A DNA stretch of 48,576 nt from Fibrobacter sp. UWR4 (GCF_003149045.1 NZ_QGDU01000028.1:1-48576), one strand, 5' to 3'; positions 1-7,902 are shown, numbered from the stretch's first letter. Notes: a model not told the origin generated them from the letters alone. A program made the numbers and translations.

Positions 1-95
1 GAACAATCGGCCGAGAAAACGACTTGGATTTCTCACCCCATTAGAGTATATTTCTAGGCAAGTTAAACAAATTTACTTGGCGACTTAAATTCGCC
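1..95 (+). mobile_element. IS30-family insertion sequence, 3' end (left copy, cut by window edge)
   Basis: The first 95 bases are repeated perfectly, in reverse complement, at the other end of the window; identity stops abruptly after GGCGACTTAAATTCGCC. Frame 2 encodes the C-terminal end of an IS30-type transposase followed by the element's terminus. The end carries GGCGA/TCGCC as a short inverted pair. The flanking DNA from base 96 is unique. This marks the boundary of an insertion downstream of the minus-strand operon that ends at 126. The rest of the element lies outside the window. Confidence 0.8.
2..88 (+). CDS. IS30-family transposase, C-terminal fragment
   Basis: An open frame enters from the window edge and reads NNRPRKRLGFLTPLEY before ending at TAA (86-88). 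The pattern N-N-R-P-R-K-x-L-G-x-x-T-P is the typical C-terminal signature of IS30-family DDE transposases. Only 28 codons are visible, so the catalytic residues cannot be seen. An identical copy sits at the opposite end in the opposite orientation. Confidence 0.75.
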   Translation, partial: NNRPRKRLGFLTPLEYISRQVKQIYLAT

Positions 96-125
96 CTCAA
101 TATAGGTTATTCATTTAAAAGTAGA

Positions 126-782
126 CTACTTTTTTTCCTGGGGGACCAAGCGTTCCACAATGCGGAAGAGGTCGTTATAGATTTCCAGGAAGTCTTCAAT
201 CCAGATGGGATCGCGTTCGCCCACCACATGGAAGGTTTCTTCCAAAGTATGACGGGCATTGTACAAGCCAACCAGGCTACCTGCAGGCTGAACCACATTT
301 CCCTGATACAAGTCAGCGGCAACAAGACGGGCTCTGTAGCTACGACGCAAACGGGAAATCAAAGCCCCGCGAAGGGACAGAAGTTCCTCATGAGCAGCCA
401 GGACGTTACCATTCTTCACCCAATCTTCCACCAGACTCAGGCGACGCAAAATAGTTTCACGTTCTGTATTAGGAACAAGGGATCGCTTTTCGTTAAGAGT
501 TTTCTTGATTCGCTCAGAAATACCGCCCAGGATTTCTGCGTTCCAGAACACCATGGGATTTTCCGCAAAGCGATTATCAGTTTCCACCTTAGGAGTATGG
601 GAGGAAATCCAGCGGTCCAGCTTATCAGCCACCATCTGGGCTTCCGGCAGGCGGTCCACAGCCAAATATTCCCCAGCGCGAGTCAGCAGGTTATCTGCAT
701 AGACCATACGCCAATGAGGAAGCTTTCCGCTCTTGCGGATTGCATCAATGGACTGTTTCAATGTATCAAGACGTGTCTGCAT
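126..782 (-). CDS. Unknown cytosolic protein, last gene of the MotAB-like operon
   Basis: This is a 218-residue protein that I do not recognise. It has no signal peptide or membrane segment and looks largely helical, with many charged residues and the motifs WNAEILGGISERIKK and WVKNGNVLAAHEELLSLRG. It starts 8 bases downstream of the MotB-like gene, so it is almost certainly co-transcribed and probably translationally coupled. By position it could be a cytosolic partner of the MotA-like tail, but nothing in the sequence proves this. It ends at TAG 38 bases inside the window, 30 bases before the IS30 end. I see no clear terminator in that short gap. Confidence 0.75.
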   Translation of the reverse strand: MQTRLDTLKQSIDAIRKSGKLPHWRMVYADNLLTRAGEYLAVDRLPEAQMVADKLDRWISSHTPKVETDNRFAENPMVFWNAEILGGISERIKKTLNEKRSLVPNTERETILRRLSLVEDWVKNGNVLAAHEELLSLRGALISRLRRSYRARLVAADLYQGNVVQPAGSLVGLYNARHTLEETFHVVGERDPIWIEDFLEIYNDLFRIVERLVPQEKK

Positions 783-789
783 TAAAAGC

Positions 790-1428
790 CTAGTTAGTCT
801 TTTCCATCATCTGGAGCGGAGTCACACCGATTTCCACACGACGGTTCAGGCGGCGGTGTTCTTCACTATCATTGGGATACTTGGGCTGGTGTTCGCCAAA
901 GCCCGCTGCAAACAGACGTTCCGGCGGGAATCCTTCCTTGATTAAGGTCTTCACCACGTTCACCGCACGTTCCGTAGAAAGGTTCCAGTTGGTATATGTG
1001 GAAGACTTAATAGGAGTATCATCCGTAAAGCCACTGACCATGATAACGTCCGTAGAATCCATCGCTTCCAGAAGGCCCTTGCTAATTCCACGAATCACGC
1101 CTACACCTTCCTGAGTCAGATCTGCACCGTTAATCGGGAACAGGAACTGAGCCTGAATCTGAATCTTGCCACCTTCCAAGGCGATAAGACCCGCTTCAAT
1201 AGAAGTCTGCAAGCTCTTGGAAAGAAGGGCGTTTCGTTCAGCGGCAATCTTTCGCATTTCTTCCTGGCAGCTCAGCACTTCTTCTTCGGTACGAGTCAAG
1301 TCTTCTGCCTTCTGTTCCTTCAAGGTAGCCATTGCTACAAAGGCCAGAATAAACAGCGAGACCAGGGCCACACCCAAGTCGGTATAGGCCATCCAGGGAT
1401 TGCTGTTTTCGTCTCTCTTGAAACGCAT
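790..1428 (-). CDS. MotB/ZorB-like inner-membrane protein with OmpA peptidoglycan-binding domain
   Basis: The 212-residue protein has one N-terminal membrane helix (about residues 14-34) preceded by AYTDLGVALVS, which lines up with the MotB AYaDF segment. The aspartate at about residue 17 matches the ion-conducting Asp of MotB and ZorB. A short coiled linker follows. The C-terminal half is an OmpA/MotB domain with NWNLSTERAVNVV, the loop GFGEHQPKYPND and the closing RRLNRRVEI, the residues that grip peptidoglycan. It is the likely cell-wall anchor of a stator formed with the upstream MotA-like protein, whose stop is 3 bases before this start. It is shorter than flagellar MotB (about 300 residues) and no flagellar genes are nearby. 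A Tol/Pal-type or Zorya-type role is possible. Confidence 0.9.
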   Translation of the reverse strand: MRFKRDENSNPWMAYTDLGVALVSLFILAFVAMATLKEQKAEDLTRTEEEVLSCQEEMRKIAAERNALLSKSLQTSIEAGLIALEGGKIQIQAQFLFPINGADLTQEGVGVIRGISKGLLEAMDSTDVIMVSGFTDDTPIKSSTYTNWNLSTERAVNVVKTLIKEGFPPERLFAAGFGEHQPKYPNDSEEHRRLNRRVEIGVTPLQMMEKTN

Positions 1429-1431
1429 AGA

Positions 1432-3321
1432 TTATTCCTCGACTTTGGATTCTTCTGCAGGTACGGCAGCTGCGGAAACGGAGTGGCCTACGCGCTGAGT
1501 CTGTTCCAGAACTTCCAGGAGGATTTCCTGAGTCTTGACCGCATTTTCCATGAGCACTTCGCTGGCGCGTTCGTGGAAGGCTTCCAGAGACTGGTTGAGA
1601 TGTTCGATGAAGTTTTCTTCTTCATCACGTTCAGCAGTATCACCGCTGAGCTTTTCAAGGATAGTTTCCAGACCAGCACGGAGCATTTCCAGGTTGGCGC
1701 TCAGTTCGGACTGGTTTACACGCATCAGTTCTGCGGTTTCTACAATGTTGCCGCCAAGAGCGTCGGTTGCTTCCTTTTCCTTGACCACACGATTGTCAAT
1801 GCTTTCAGTGAGAGCCTTCTGGGCTTCAAGCAGCACGGAAGAGGTTTCGGAAAGCTTCTGGAAAGCAGCCAGAATATCGTTGGAAAGAGTCCCAAGCTTT
1901 TCGGAAACAGAGGCGGAAAGTTCTGCAGAACCAGCCTGAGCCTTTTCTGCAACCTGAAGGGCAACATTCTTGAGAGTTTCAAGACCTTCACGCTGTGCAT
2001 CCACATTGGAGGTAGCACGTTCTTCCAGACGTTCCATAAATTCGTTCCACTGAGCGTTGGACTGCTTTACCTGATCGGCAATGGATTCAGCAATGCTGGT
2101 AGAAGAATCGGCAAGAGAACTCTGGGCGGATTCACTGACCTTGTAAAGGCCATCATAGACACTGCCGGATACATCGCTCAGCGCAGACTTGACATCATCA
2201 GCAACGCCGTTCAAGCCAGCCTTTACTCCAGAAGCAATATCACCAAGACCATTATCCAAAGCAGAGGAAAGGCCATTCAACTTTTCGTCCAGCTTAGACG
2301 GGATGGATTCCACGGATGCGGACAGAGCCTTCACGCTGTTTTCCATAGGAGCGAAGGCCGTGGAAATGGAAGCGCTTACAGAGTTCCCCAGATCCTTAAC
2401 TGCATTATTCATGCCGCTCATTGCAGTTGCCAGAGATTCGTTGAGAGTCTTCACGGAGGTCGACATATCTGCGGAAACCTTCTGGACGGAAGCATTCACG
2501 CTTGCAGAAACCTGCTCAACGGAAGCGGACACACTGCTATTCATCTTGGCGGTAGTAGCGGACAATTCCTCCCCTACCTTGTTTACGACGCCGGTAAGGC
2601 CTTCCTGCACGGAAGCGGTAACAGCAGCCAAGTTCTTCTCTACACTTTCGAACAGACGTTCAAGACCAGTCTTGTCGGATTCTTCTTCGGGAACATCGCC
2701 CTGCATATCCAGAGTCAGGGCATCCAGACGAGCCATGAAACTATCGCGGGAAGCGATCATCAAGGAACGAGTTGCATTCAGGATCAATGCGGCAAACAAG
2801 CCACAGAGGGAAGTACCGAAGATACCCTTCATGTTCTGGAACAAGTGCTGGATGGTATCCAAAGTGCCCTGGGTCGTTGTATCCATAGCGCCACCAGCTG
2901 TCGCGATGGAAGCCATGAGACCGAAGAAGGTGCCCATCAGGCCAAGGAGAATCACCGTACCGCCAGAACTGCGGGGAACCTTGATTTCCATATTGTTATT
3001 CAGGACTTCGTAGGCGATGGGAGAATCCAGACGGATGTTCTTGCTCAGAAGACGCTTTGCAAGAGCGATACGTTTTGCCACTACGCCATCACCAGAGATT
3101 CCATAAATACCGCGGCTCTCGCAAGTTTCAAGAACGGAAGTTTCTGCAGCCACCTGCTTAATCTTCTTGAGGGCGACGACCTGTTCCACGATGAACACCA
3201 CGAAGATGGCGATCATGATCATCCAGCCAAACAGCGGAGCGCCGAAATAGCTAGCGCCTGCCAATAGAACCGCAAGGCCCACAATTGTTAACAACAAGAC
3301 GGATGTGAATGTATTCTTCAT
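1432..3321 (-). CDS. MotA/TolQ/ZorA-like proton-channel protein with a long repetitive helical tail
   Basis: The 629-residue protein has four predicted membrane helices at roughly 5-26, 29-50, 120-143 and 166-190. The third contains LLGLMGTFFGLM, the signature of the MotA/TolQ/ExbB channel family. After about residue 200 the remaining 430 residues are soluble and extremely rich in Ser, Ala and Val, with repeated phrases such as VSASV. Between about 275 and 430 hydrophobic residues recur on an 11-residue period (e.g. VKTLNESL, MSGMNNAV, LGNSVSASI), as in hendecad coiled coils. MotA is about 290 residues; a long cytoplasmic helical tail is known from ZorA of Zorya defence systems. It probably forms a ring with the MotB-like product of the next gene. 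The RBS and ATG lie close to the stop of the preceding gene. Confidence 0.88.
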   Translation of the reverse strand: MKNTFTSVLLLTIVGLAVLLAGASYFGAPLFGWMIMIAIFVVFIVEQVVALKKIKQVAAETSVLETCESRGIYGISGDGVVAKRIALAKRLLSKNIRLDSPIAYEVLNNNMEIKVPRSSGGTVILLGLMGTFFGLMASIATAGGAMDTTTQGTLDTIQHLFQNMKGIFGTSLCGLFAALILNATRSLMIASRDSFMARLDALTLDMQGDVPEEESDKTGLERLFESVEKNLAAVTASVQEGLTGVVNKVGEELSATTAKMNSSVSASVEQVSASVNASVQKVSADMSTSVKTLNESLATAMSGMNNAVKDLGNSVSASISTAFAPMENSVKALSASVESIPSKLDEKLNGLSSALDNGLGDIASGVKAGLNGVADDVKSALSDVSGSVYDGLYKVSESAQSSLADSSTSIAESIADQVKQSNAQWNEFMERLEERATSNVDAQREGLETLKNVALQVAEKAQAGSAELSASVSEKLGTLSNDILAAFQKLSETSSVLLEAQKALTESIDNRVVKEKEATDALGGNIVETAELMRVNQSELSANLEMLRAGLETILEKLSGDTAERDEEENFIEHLNQSLEAFHERASEVLMENAVKTQEILLEVLEQTQRVGHSVSAAAVPAEESKVEE

Positions 3322-3332
3322 TTTTCACCTGC

Positions 3333-4241
3333 TTAGGCCTTAGGAGAGGCCACTGTTTCAAACAAATTCAACTGACCACGGTTAAAGCCGCGGAGGAACA
3401 AGGCCCACTTGCTCTGGTACCATTCAATGACCTGAATGGTAAGACCGCGGGCATAATCGCAAAAATCATCAGTAAAGGCCAGGAAGCCGTTTTCGTAAGC
3501 GTAATGGGGATTCCAGTAGCGACCTACATTTCGTGCGCAAGAAGTAGCAGAACTGTAGTAGTGTCCAGAACCCTTGGTAGCAAATGCCGCTGCAAAACGT
3601 TTCTTGGCAAGAGCATTCAGAGAACTACGCAAGGAAACCACCATGGAGTTTTCCTTATCCCTAAGGGAGGCTTCCAGACTGGGCAAGAGTTTGGATACGG
3701 CATCCACAGCGGATTCTCCGTGCCAGTACTTGCACAATTTTTCCTGTAGCTGCATCACACGGCCATGCATACGCACAAACAGCGGTTCTGCATCGCTGAC
3801 CAGCAAATGGATGGTAGCGGAATAGAACGCGTTAATGTCCTGCTTGTTATTCTTTACGGTAAGAGTCCAGCCCTTCTCCTCGTCATGCTGGAGGAAATCT
3901 CCTCCCTCGAGAAGCAAGCGCGTCACTTCTTCCGTAGAGAAGCGCTGCATCCACTTGGTGCGGAACTCGTCATAAAGTTTATTGGCATCCGCGATGATCT
4001 GAGGGAAACTGGCATCGGCCAGTTTCCATGCGGTATCACTGTAGGAAATCAATTCCGAGGATCCAACTGTTGCAGTCGGGTCGTTCAGCATGGCATCCAG
4101 ATGTTCGTAAAGAACGATAGACCACGTCACCATCATGGACTGGGACAAATTAGCCACCATAGATGAACGGTTCGGTCGTACGTTCAGACGGACACTGCTG
4201 CCCGTCATCTTACGAATAGATCTGCGGAAGGAATCTTGCAC
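3333..4241 (-). CDS. Unknown cytosolic protein of the MotAB-like operon
   Basis: The protein has 302 residues, starts with GTG and has AGGAG about 7 bases upstream, so this start is well supported. There is no signal peptide or clear membrane helix. It looks helical, with a basic N-terminus (RRSIRKMTGSSVRLNVRPNR) and an aromatic, Tyr/Trp-rich C-terminal half (RYWNPHYAYENGFLAF). I do not recognise a family. It sits 11 bases upstream of the MotA-like gene and 8 bases after the beta-helix gene, so it belongs to the same transcript. A cytosolic component or regulator of the stator is a guess from position only. Confidence 0.8.
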   Translation of the reverse strand: MQDSFRRSIRKMTGSSVRLNVRPNRSSMVANLSQSMMVTWSIVLYEHLDAMLNDPTATVGSSELISYSDTAWKLADASFPQIIADANKLYDEFRTKWMQRFSTEEVTRLLLEGGDFLQHDEEKGWTLTVKNNKQDINAFYSATIHLLVSDAEPLFVRMHGRVMQLQEKLCKYWHGESAVDAVSKLLPSLEASLRDKENSMVVSLRSSLNALAKKRFAAAFATKGSGHYYSSATSCARNVGRYWNPHYAYENGFLAFTDDFCDYARGLTIQVIEWYQSKWALFLRGFNRGQLNLFETVASPKA

Positions 4242-4249
4242 TTAGTCTC

Positions 4250-4969
4250 CTAGAATGCAGTTTCGATGCGCTGCCAGATGGAGCGGTTCACGCGCTTGTT
4301 CTGGCTAGCCAGTTCTTCGGATTCCTTACGGATATCAGATTCAAGATTGTTCTTGACCAAGGACTGATCACCTTCAAACTGACCACCAGCTTCCAGATAC
4401 AGACCATAGACGTTATTGGAAATCTTGGTCTCTGCAGAGATTGCCTTACTTGCACGAGCAGAAAGAGCAAAACGGTTGCGGTTGAATTCGCAACGAGACA
4501 GGAAAATTTCGGGAGCGTCGTCCAACCACAGTCCGTAGTAGTTGTTCACAAAATGGACATTTTCAAAAATGCCCTTGGAACGGAACACAGTATTGCGGAA
4601 TGCATTTTCCACCACCAGGTTCTTCACTTCGAAGGGGCGGTTCAAAGAAATGAAATGGATGCCGTTCCAGCTATAGGACGGATTCTGACTGCGGAACACC
4701 ACAGGCTTTTCTTCGGAGCCCTGAATACGTACCGTACCGCGGAACGTAATCTTGGCATATTCTCCCATAAGGACGGTCACCCCAGGTTCAATGTTCAGAG
4801 TGTCGTTAGCGGAGAACACCACGCCCATTTCAAGCAGGTAGGGACTTTCAGAAGCGAGCAAGTTTACCTTGCCGTTTTCTACCTGAGGGAAAGGTCTTTC
4901 GCCAGCAACAGCCAAAGAGGCCAGAGCGAGAAGGCCAGTAAGACAACGAGTCAACTTAGCAAAGCGCAT
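4250..4969 (-). CDS. Secreted right-handed parallel beta-helix protein
   Basis: The 239-residue product opens with a Sec signal peptide (basic start, then LTGLLALASLAVAGE, probable cleavage after AVA). The mature part has short beta-strand repeats with the spacing of a parallel beta-helix (VTVLMGEYAKITFRGTVRIQG, cut here into one rung pair, then FENVHFVNNYYGLWLD and SRCEFNRNRFALSARA). Such folds often bind or cleave polysaccharide, but no pectate-lyase catalytic motif is visible. It overlaps the preceding lipoprotein stop by one base (TAATG), showing translational coupling. It is therefore a periplasmic or exported member of the MotAB-like operon. Confidence 0.82.
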   Translation of the reverse strand: MRFAKLTRCLTGLLALASLAVAGERPFPQVENGKVNLLASESPYLLEMGVVFSANDTLNIEPGVTVLMGEYAKITFRGTVRIQGSEEKPVVFRSQNPSYSWNGIHFISLNRPFEVKNLVVENAFRNTVFRSKGIFENVHFVNNYYGLWLDDAPEIFLSRCEFNRNRFALSARASKAISAETKISNNVYGLYLEAGGQFEGDQSLVKNNLESDIRKESEELASQNKRVNRSIWQRIETAF

Positions 4970-5796
4970 TAAAATTCACTCCTCAGCTTAATCTTCTGGA
5001 TGACGTGCATATCGGGAATAATGCTTCCGGAAACGATGTCATTCATCTTCAAGTCGCCAGAAAGTTCAATGCTAGCGTTCACCAGGACGCCATGAGTTAC
5101 ATCAAACAAAATGTCACCGGAGCCCAGAATGAAACCGTTGCTTTCCATCAGCACATCGGAAGTGGAATCTGCTGTTTCCCTGTACTTCAGGTTCATACCC
5201 ACGCGGGCCATCTGTACGCCGTCGTGAACGTACTGTTCCTTAAAGGTAAAGGTCTTGTACACCGTAGTGTTGCCGTTACGCCCCGGAATTTCAGTAGGAC
5301 GTTCCCAGGTTTCGCCAACGGAAACAGCCTTACCCGGAAGGATGGGCTGAATCTTCAGGAACAGACGGACCAGGTTCAGAGCTTCTGTTCCCAGCGTAAG
5401 GGAGTCTTCCAGGATTGCAGAACTGATCATGCCATCCTTAGCCATCTTGTACTGGAAATTTTCGGTAGCGACAGCCTTTTCCATTTCGCGGAATTCTTCC
5501 ACGGTACGCTTGTCGGACTGATAGTCAACGGAATCCACGTTCAATTCGAACTTTGCAGTGCCATCATCGTAGGCGGTCAGCATGCTATTGGAGGCACGGA
5601 CCTGAAGGTGGGTGGTCATGGCTTCCGGAGAAGTGGAAGTGGAATCCATAGGAAGAATGGAATTCAGGTTGGATTCAAGGTGATAAGTCTGTACGGGAGC
5701 ATTTTCAGTATTGAATGCGAGGACGTACTGATCATTATCACAGGAACATAAGAAAAGCAGTGCAGCAGAGCTGGCGAGATATTTAATAAAAGTCAT
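4969..5796 (-). CDS. Lipoprotein, first gene of the MotAB-like operon
   Basis: The frame is open from 5853, but the ATG at 5796 gives a clean lipoprotein signal peptide, MTFIKYLASSAALLFLCSC, with a lipobox ending at Cys19. The longer start would lie inside a terminator hairpin, so I prefer 5796. The mature 257 residues are mostly beta with alternating hydrophobic residues (FILGSGDILFDVTHGVLVN, SIELSGDLKMND), resembling lipid- or ligand-binding beta-clam lipoproteins. I cannot assign a function. It leads the six-gene operon and is coupled to the beta-helix gene by TAATG overlap. Confidence 0.82.
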   Translation of the reverse strand: MTFIKYLASSAALLFLCSCDNDQYVLAFNTENAPVQTYHLESNLNSILPMDSTSTSPEAMTTHLQVRASNSMLTAYDDGTAKFELNVDSVDYQSDKRTVEEFREMEKAVATENFQYKMAKDGMISSAILEDSLTLGTEALNLVRLFLKIQPILPGKAVSVGETWERPTEIPGRNGNTTVYKTFTFKEQYVHDGVQMARVGMNLKYRETADSTSDVLMESNGFILGSGDILFDVTHGVLVNASIELSGDLKMNDIVSGSIIPDMHVIQKIKLRSEF

Positions 5797-5813
5797 GGTT
5801 AAAATGTAGCAAA

Positions 5814-5852
5814 GACATAAAAAAACAGGGTCCCTCGCTTGCCGAGAGACCA
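5814..5852 (-). terminator. Rho-independent terminator of tadA
   Basis: On the minus strand GGTCTCTCG-GCAAG-CGAGGGACC forms a nine-base stem with one mismatch, followed by CTG and a run of seven T. It lies directly after the tadA stop and ahead of the lipoprotein start at 5796, separating tadA from the MotAB-like operon. Confidence 0.8.
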
Positions 5853-5857
5853 CTGAA

Positions 5858-6397
5858 TCAGGCCTTTTTTCCGGAGTCCCCTTTTTCCAGTCGCATCCGC
5901 TGGAAGAAGGCCTTCAGGATCCCAAGACATTCTTCGGCAAGAACGCCTCCTGTAACGGGCACGGGACGTTTTAGGGCGTTATCCGTAATCACGTCGATGG
6001 TAGTTCCGCAACCGCCAAAACGAGTATCGGGAGAACCATAGACCACACGGGAAACTCGACTATTCAGAATAGCGCCCGCACACATGGGACAAGGTTCAAG
6101 CGTTACATACAAAGTACAACCATCCAGACGCCAGTTGTCCAAAGCACCTGCAGCCGTACCGATGGTCAAAATTTCAGCGTGGGCAGTAGCATCCTTCAGC
6201 ATCTCGATTTGGTTATGACCTTTACCGATCACGACCCCATCCTTCACGATGACGCATCCAATGGGAATTTCCTTTTCGTCAAAAGCCTGCTGCGCCTCAC
6301 GAAGAGCCATGCGCATGAAGCGTTCGTCTTCTTCCGCCAGCAACTTTGCCGCAATCTCCATCGGGTCAATATCACCCACTTTTTTCAGGTCTTCCAT
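5858..6397 (-). CDS. tadA: tRNA-specific adenosine deaminase
   Basis: TadA deaminates the wobble adenosine (A34) of tRNA-Arg to inosine in the cytosol. The 179-residue protein has the zinc motif His73-Ala-Glu75 and PCPMC (Cys103, Cys106), the three zinc ligands and the catalytic Glu, plus SRVVYGSPDTRFGGCGT typical of bacterial TadA. It carries about 20 extra residues at the N-terminus compared with E. coli TadA; translation may begin at a later codon. It ends in the terminator just downstream. The neighbour upstream is an unrelated coiled-coil protein. Confidence 0.95.
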   Translation of the reverse strand: MEDLKKVGDIDPMEIAAKLLAEEDERFMRMALREAQQAFDEKEIPIGCVIVKDGVVIGKGHNQIEMLKDATAHAEILTIGTAAGALDNWRLDGCTLYVTLEPCPMCAGAILNSRVSRVVYGSPDTRFGGCGTTIDVITDNALKRPVPVTGGVLAEECLGILKAFFQRMRLEKGDSGKKA

Positions 6398-6409
6398 AAA
6401 TTCGGCCTG

Positions 6410-6835
6410 CTAAATAAAAAGGTTTACGGCGGAAAGGATCAAAGCCAATATACCGCAAACCAAAGCGGCAATGGACGCCGGAGAAATAGAACGTTCCTTG
6501 GAATCCGTACTTTCATCCAGGCGAACATTTTCAGGAAGCATTTTCATCAAATGACGGATCTGCTTTTCCATAGAATTGCAGCGGGCATCAAGGTTCTGTA
6601 ATTGAATATCGTGTTCTTCGTCCTTCACCGCCTGCCTATGGATTTCGGCATCCTGAGCCCCATTCTTATTTACCAGGGAATCCAAGCGGAAGTCATGTTC
6701 CTTATCCTTGGCCACCTGGGATTTCAGCTTAAAATCCTGAGTCTGATTTTGAGCACTCAAGGAATCCAGACGGGAGTCGTGCTCACGATCCTTTTCGCGG
6801 AGTTCGCTAATCACTTCTTCTTCATTTTCAGACAT
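6410..6835 (-). CDS. Repeat coiled-coil protein with C-terminal membrane anchor
   Basis: The protein has 141 residues. The N-terminal hundred are highly charged and built from a repeat of about 28 residues whose most conserved part is KDxEHDxxLxxL: KDREHDSRLDSL, KDKEHDFRLDSL, KDEEHDIQLQNL. This should form a coiled coil. The last 20 residues (IAALVCGILALILSAVNLFI) are a single membrane helix with no residues after it, so it is a tail-anchored protein facing the cytosol. No family is recognised. It lies 11 bases after the radical SAM gene and 12 before tadA, all on the minus strand. Confidence 0.75.
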   Translation of the reverse strand: MSENEEEVISELREKDREHDSRLDSLSAQNQTQDFKLKSQVAKDKEHDFRLDSLVNKNGAQDAEIHRQAVKDEEHDIQLQNLDARCNSMEKQIRHLMKMLPENVRLDESTDSKERSISPASIAALVCGILALILSAVNLFI

Positions 6836-6846
6836 TGAGTACTCCC

Positions 6847-7839
6847 CTACTTTAATCCACGGCCATAGGCACAGTTGTTATCTTCGTGCATGTAGTCGCC
6901 ATCATGATAGTAGGCAGCACGGGCTCGACAACCACCACAACGGTCGTTATACTTACACTTGCCGCAGGAGCCTTCGTAAGCCTTGGTACGAAGTTTCTTG
7001 AACACCTCCGCATTTGCCCAGATTTCGTCAAAGGGGGCATCATGAACATCGCCGGCAACTTCCATCATATAGGCGCAGGGGCGAACCTCTCCCACCGGGT
7101 TAATGATACAGTAGTCCAAGCCGGCAAGGCATCCGCGAGTGTAGCGGGTCTTAATATCCAGCTGATCAGCAATACGCAGGAACTGAGGGGCACATGTAGG
7201 CTTTACAGGAATACCCAAAGTTCGGCTCTTTTCCATAATGTCACGGAGAAGTTTCTCGTATTCCGCCACATGGAGCGCATGGTCTGCAATTTCTTTACCA
7301 CGACCAACAGGCACCAGGAAGAAAATCTGATGGTTTACGGCACCTATACTCTTGACCCAATCCATAATGTCGAAAATTTCAGACTGATTCCAGTCCATGA
7401 TGGTGGTGTGAATCTGGAACGGGAGACCTGCGGCCTTACAATTTTCAATGCCGGCCATCGTCAATTCAAAAGCATTTTCCAGACCGCGGAACTTGTTATG
7501 GCGAGCAGGATCGATACTGTCGATGCTGATTCCCATGGCCATGGCCCCGGCCTTCTTCAGATTCTGGGCCATTTCGGCGGTAATCATGGTGCCATTGGTA
7601 CCGAAAACCGGACGGAGACCAACGCGAGAAGCATGTTCCACCAATTCCACAATATCCGGGCGAGTCATGGGTTCGCCACCACTAAAGATCATAATCTTGA
7701 AACCGGCCTTGGCAATTTCATCAATAAGCTTGTGGCCTTCTGCGGTCGTAAGCTCACGATCCCTATGGTCACCGGCATTCTGGTAACAATGCTTGCAGGT
7801 CAGGTTGCACTTATTGGTGGTCATCCAAGATACGATCAT
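6847..7839 (-). CDS. Radical SAM/SPASM protein of the NirJ2/AhbC-AhbD group
   Basis: From the ATG at 7839 the protein is 330 residues. AGAGGA lies about 5 bases upstream, whereas the longer start at 7890 would sit inside a terminator stem. Cys11-x3-Cys15-x2-Cys18 binds the SAM iron-sulfur cluster; IFSGGEP is the usual glycine motif. The C-terminal SPASM-like part has CLAG, CAYM and CGKCKYNDRCGGC for further clusters, and the closing GGCRARAAYYHDGDYM is typical of NirJ2-type proteins. Relatives act on heme precursors (removal of acetate or propionate side chains from siroheme-derived intermediates). hemL lies 1.6 kb upstream, which fits tetrapyrrole synthesis, but the exact reaction cannot be read from sequence. 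Confidence 0.85.
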   Translation of the reverse strand: MIVSWMTTNKCNLTCKHCYQNAGDHRDRELTTAEGHKLIDEIAKAGFKIMIFSGGEPMTRPDIVELVEHASRVGLRPVFGTNGTMITAEMAQNLKKAGAMAMGISIDSIDPARHNKFRGLENAFELTMAGIENCKAAGLPFQIHTTIMDWNQSEIFDIMDWVKSIGAVNHQIFFLVPVGRGKEIADHALHVAEYEKLLRDIMEKSRTLGIPVKPTCAPQFLRIADQLDIKTRYTRGCLAGLDYCIINPVGEVRPCAYMMEVAGDVHDAPFDEIWANAEVFKKLRTKAYEGSCGKCKYNDRCGGCRARAAYYHDGDYMHEDNNCAYGRGLK

Positions 7840-7868
7840 GATTATCCTCTTTTTATTACAATCGCAAA

Positions 7869-7902
7869 TATAAAAAATGGGATTCCCCATCAGGGAAACC
7901 CA
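7869..7902 (-). terminator. Rho-independent terminator after the small Cys protein
   Basis: On the minus strand GGGTTTCCC (7901-7893) pairs with GGGGAATCCC (7888-7879) with one mismatch, followed by ATTTTTTATATTTG. It follows the stop at 7931 and precedes the radical SAM start at 7839, so the two genes are probably not one simple transcription unit. Confidence 0.65.

Noticed and set aside
1483-3267. 594-codon open frame opposite the MotA-like gene
   Set aside because: It mirrors the low-complexity Ser/Ala/Val codons of the real gene and has no family features or ribosome binding site.
126-5796. A complete Zorya defence system
   Set aside because: ZorA-like and ZorB-like proteins are present, but no ZorC, no helicase ZorD and no HNH nuclease ZorE is seen nearby.
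7847-7890. Longer start of the radical SAM protein at 7890
   Set aside because: It would begin inside a terminator stem, while ATG 7839 has AGAGGA at the right distance.
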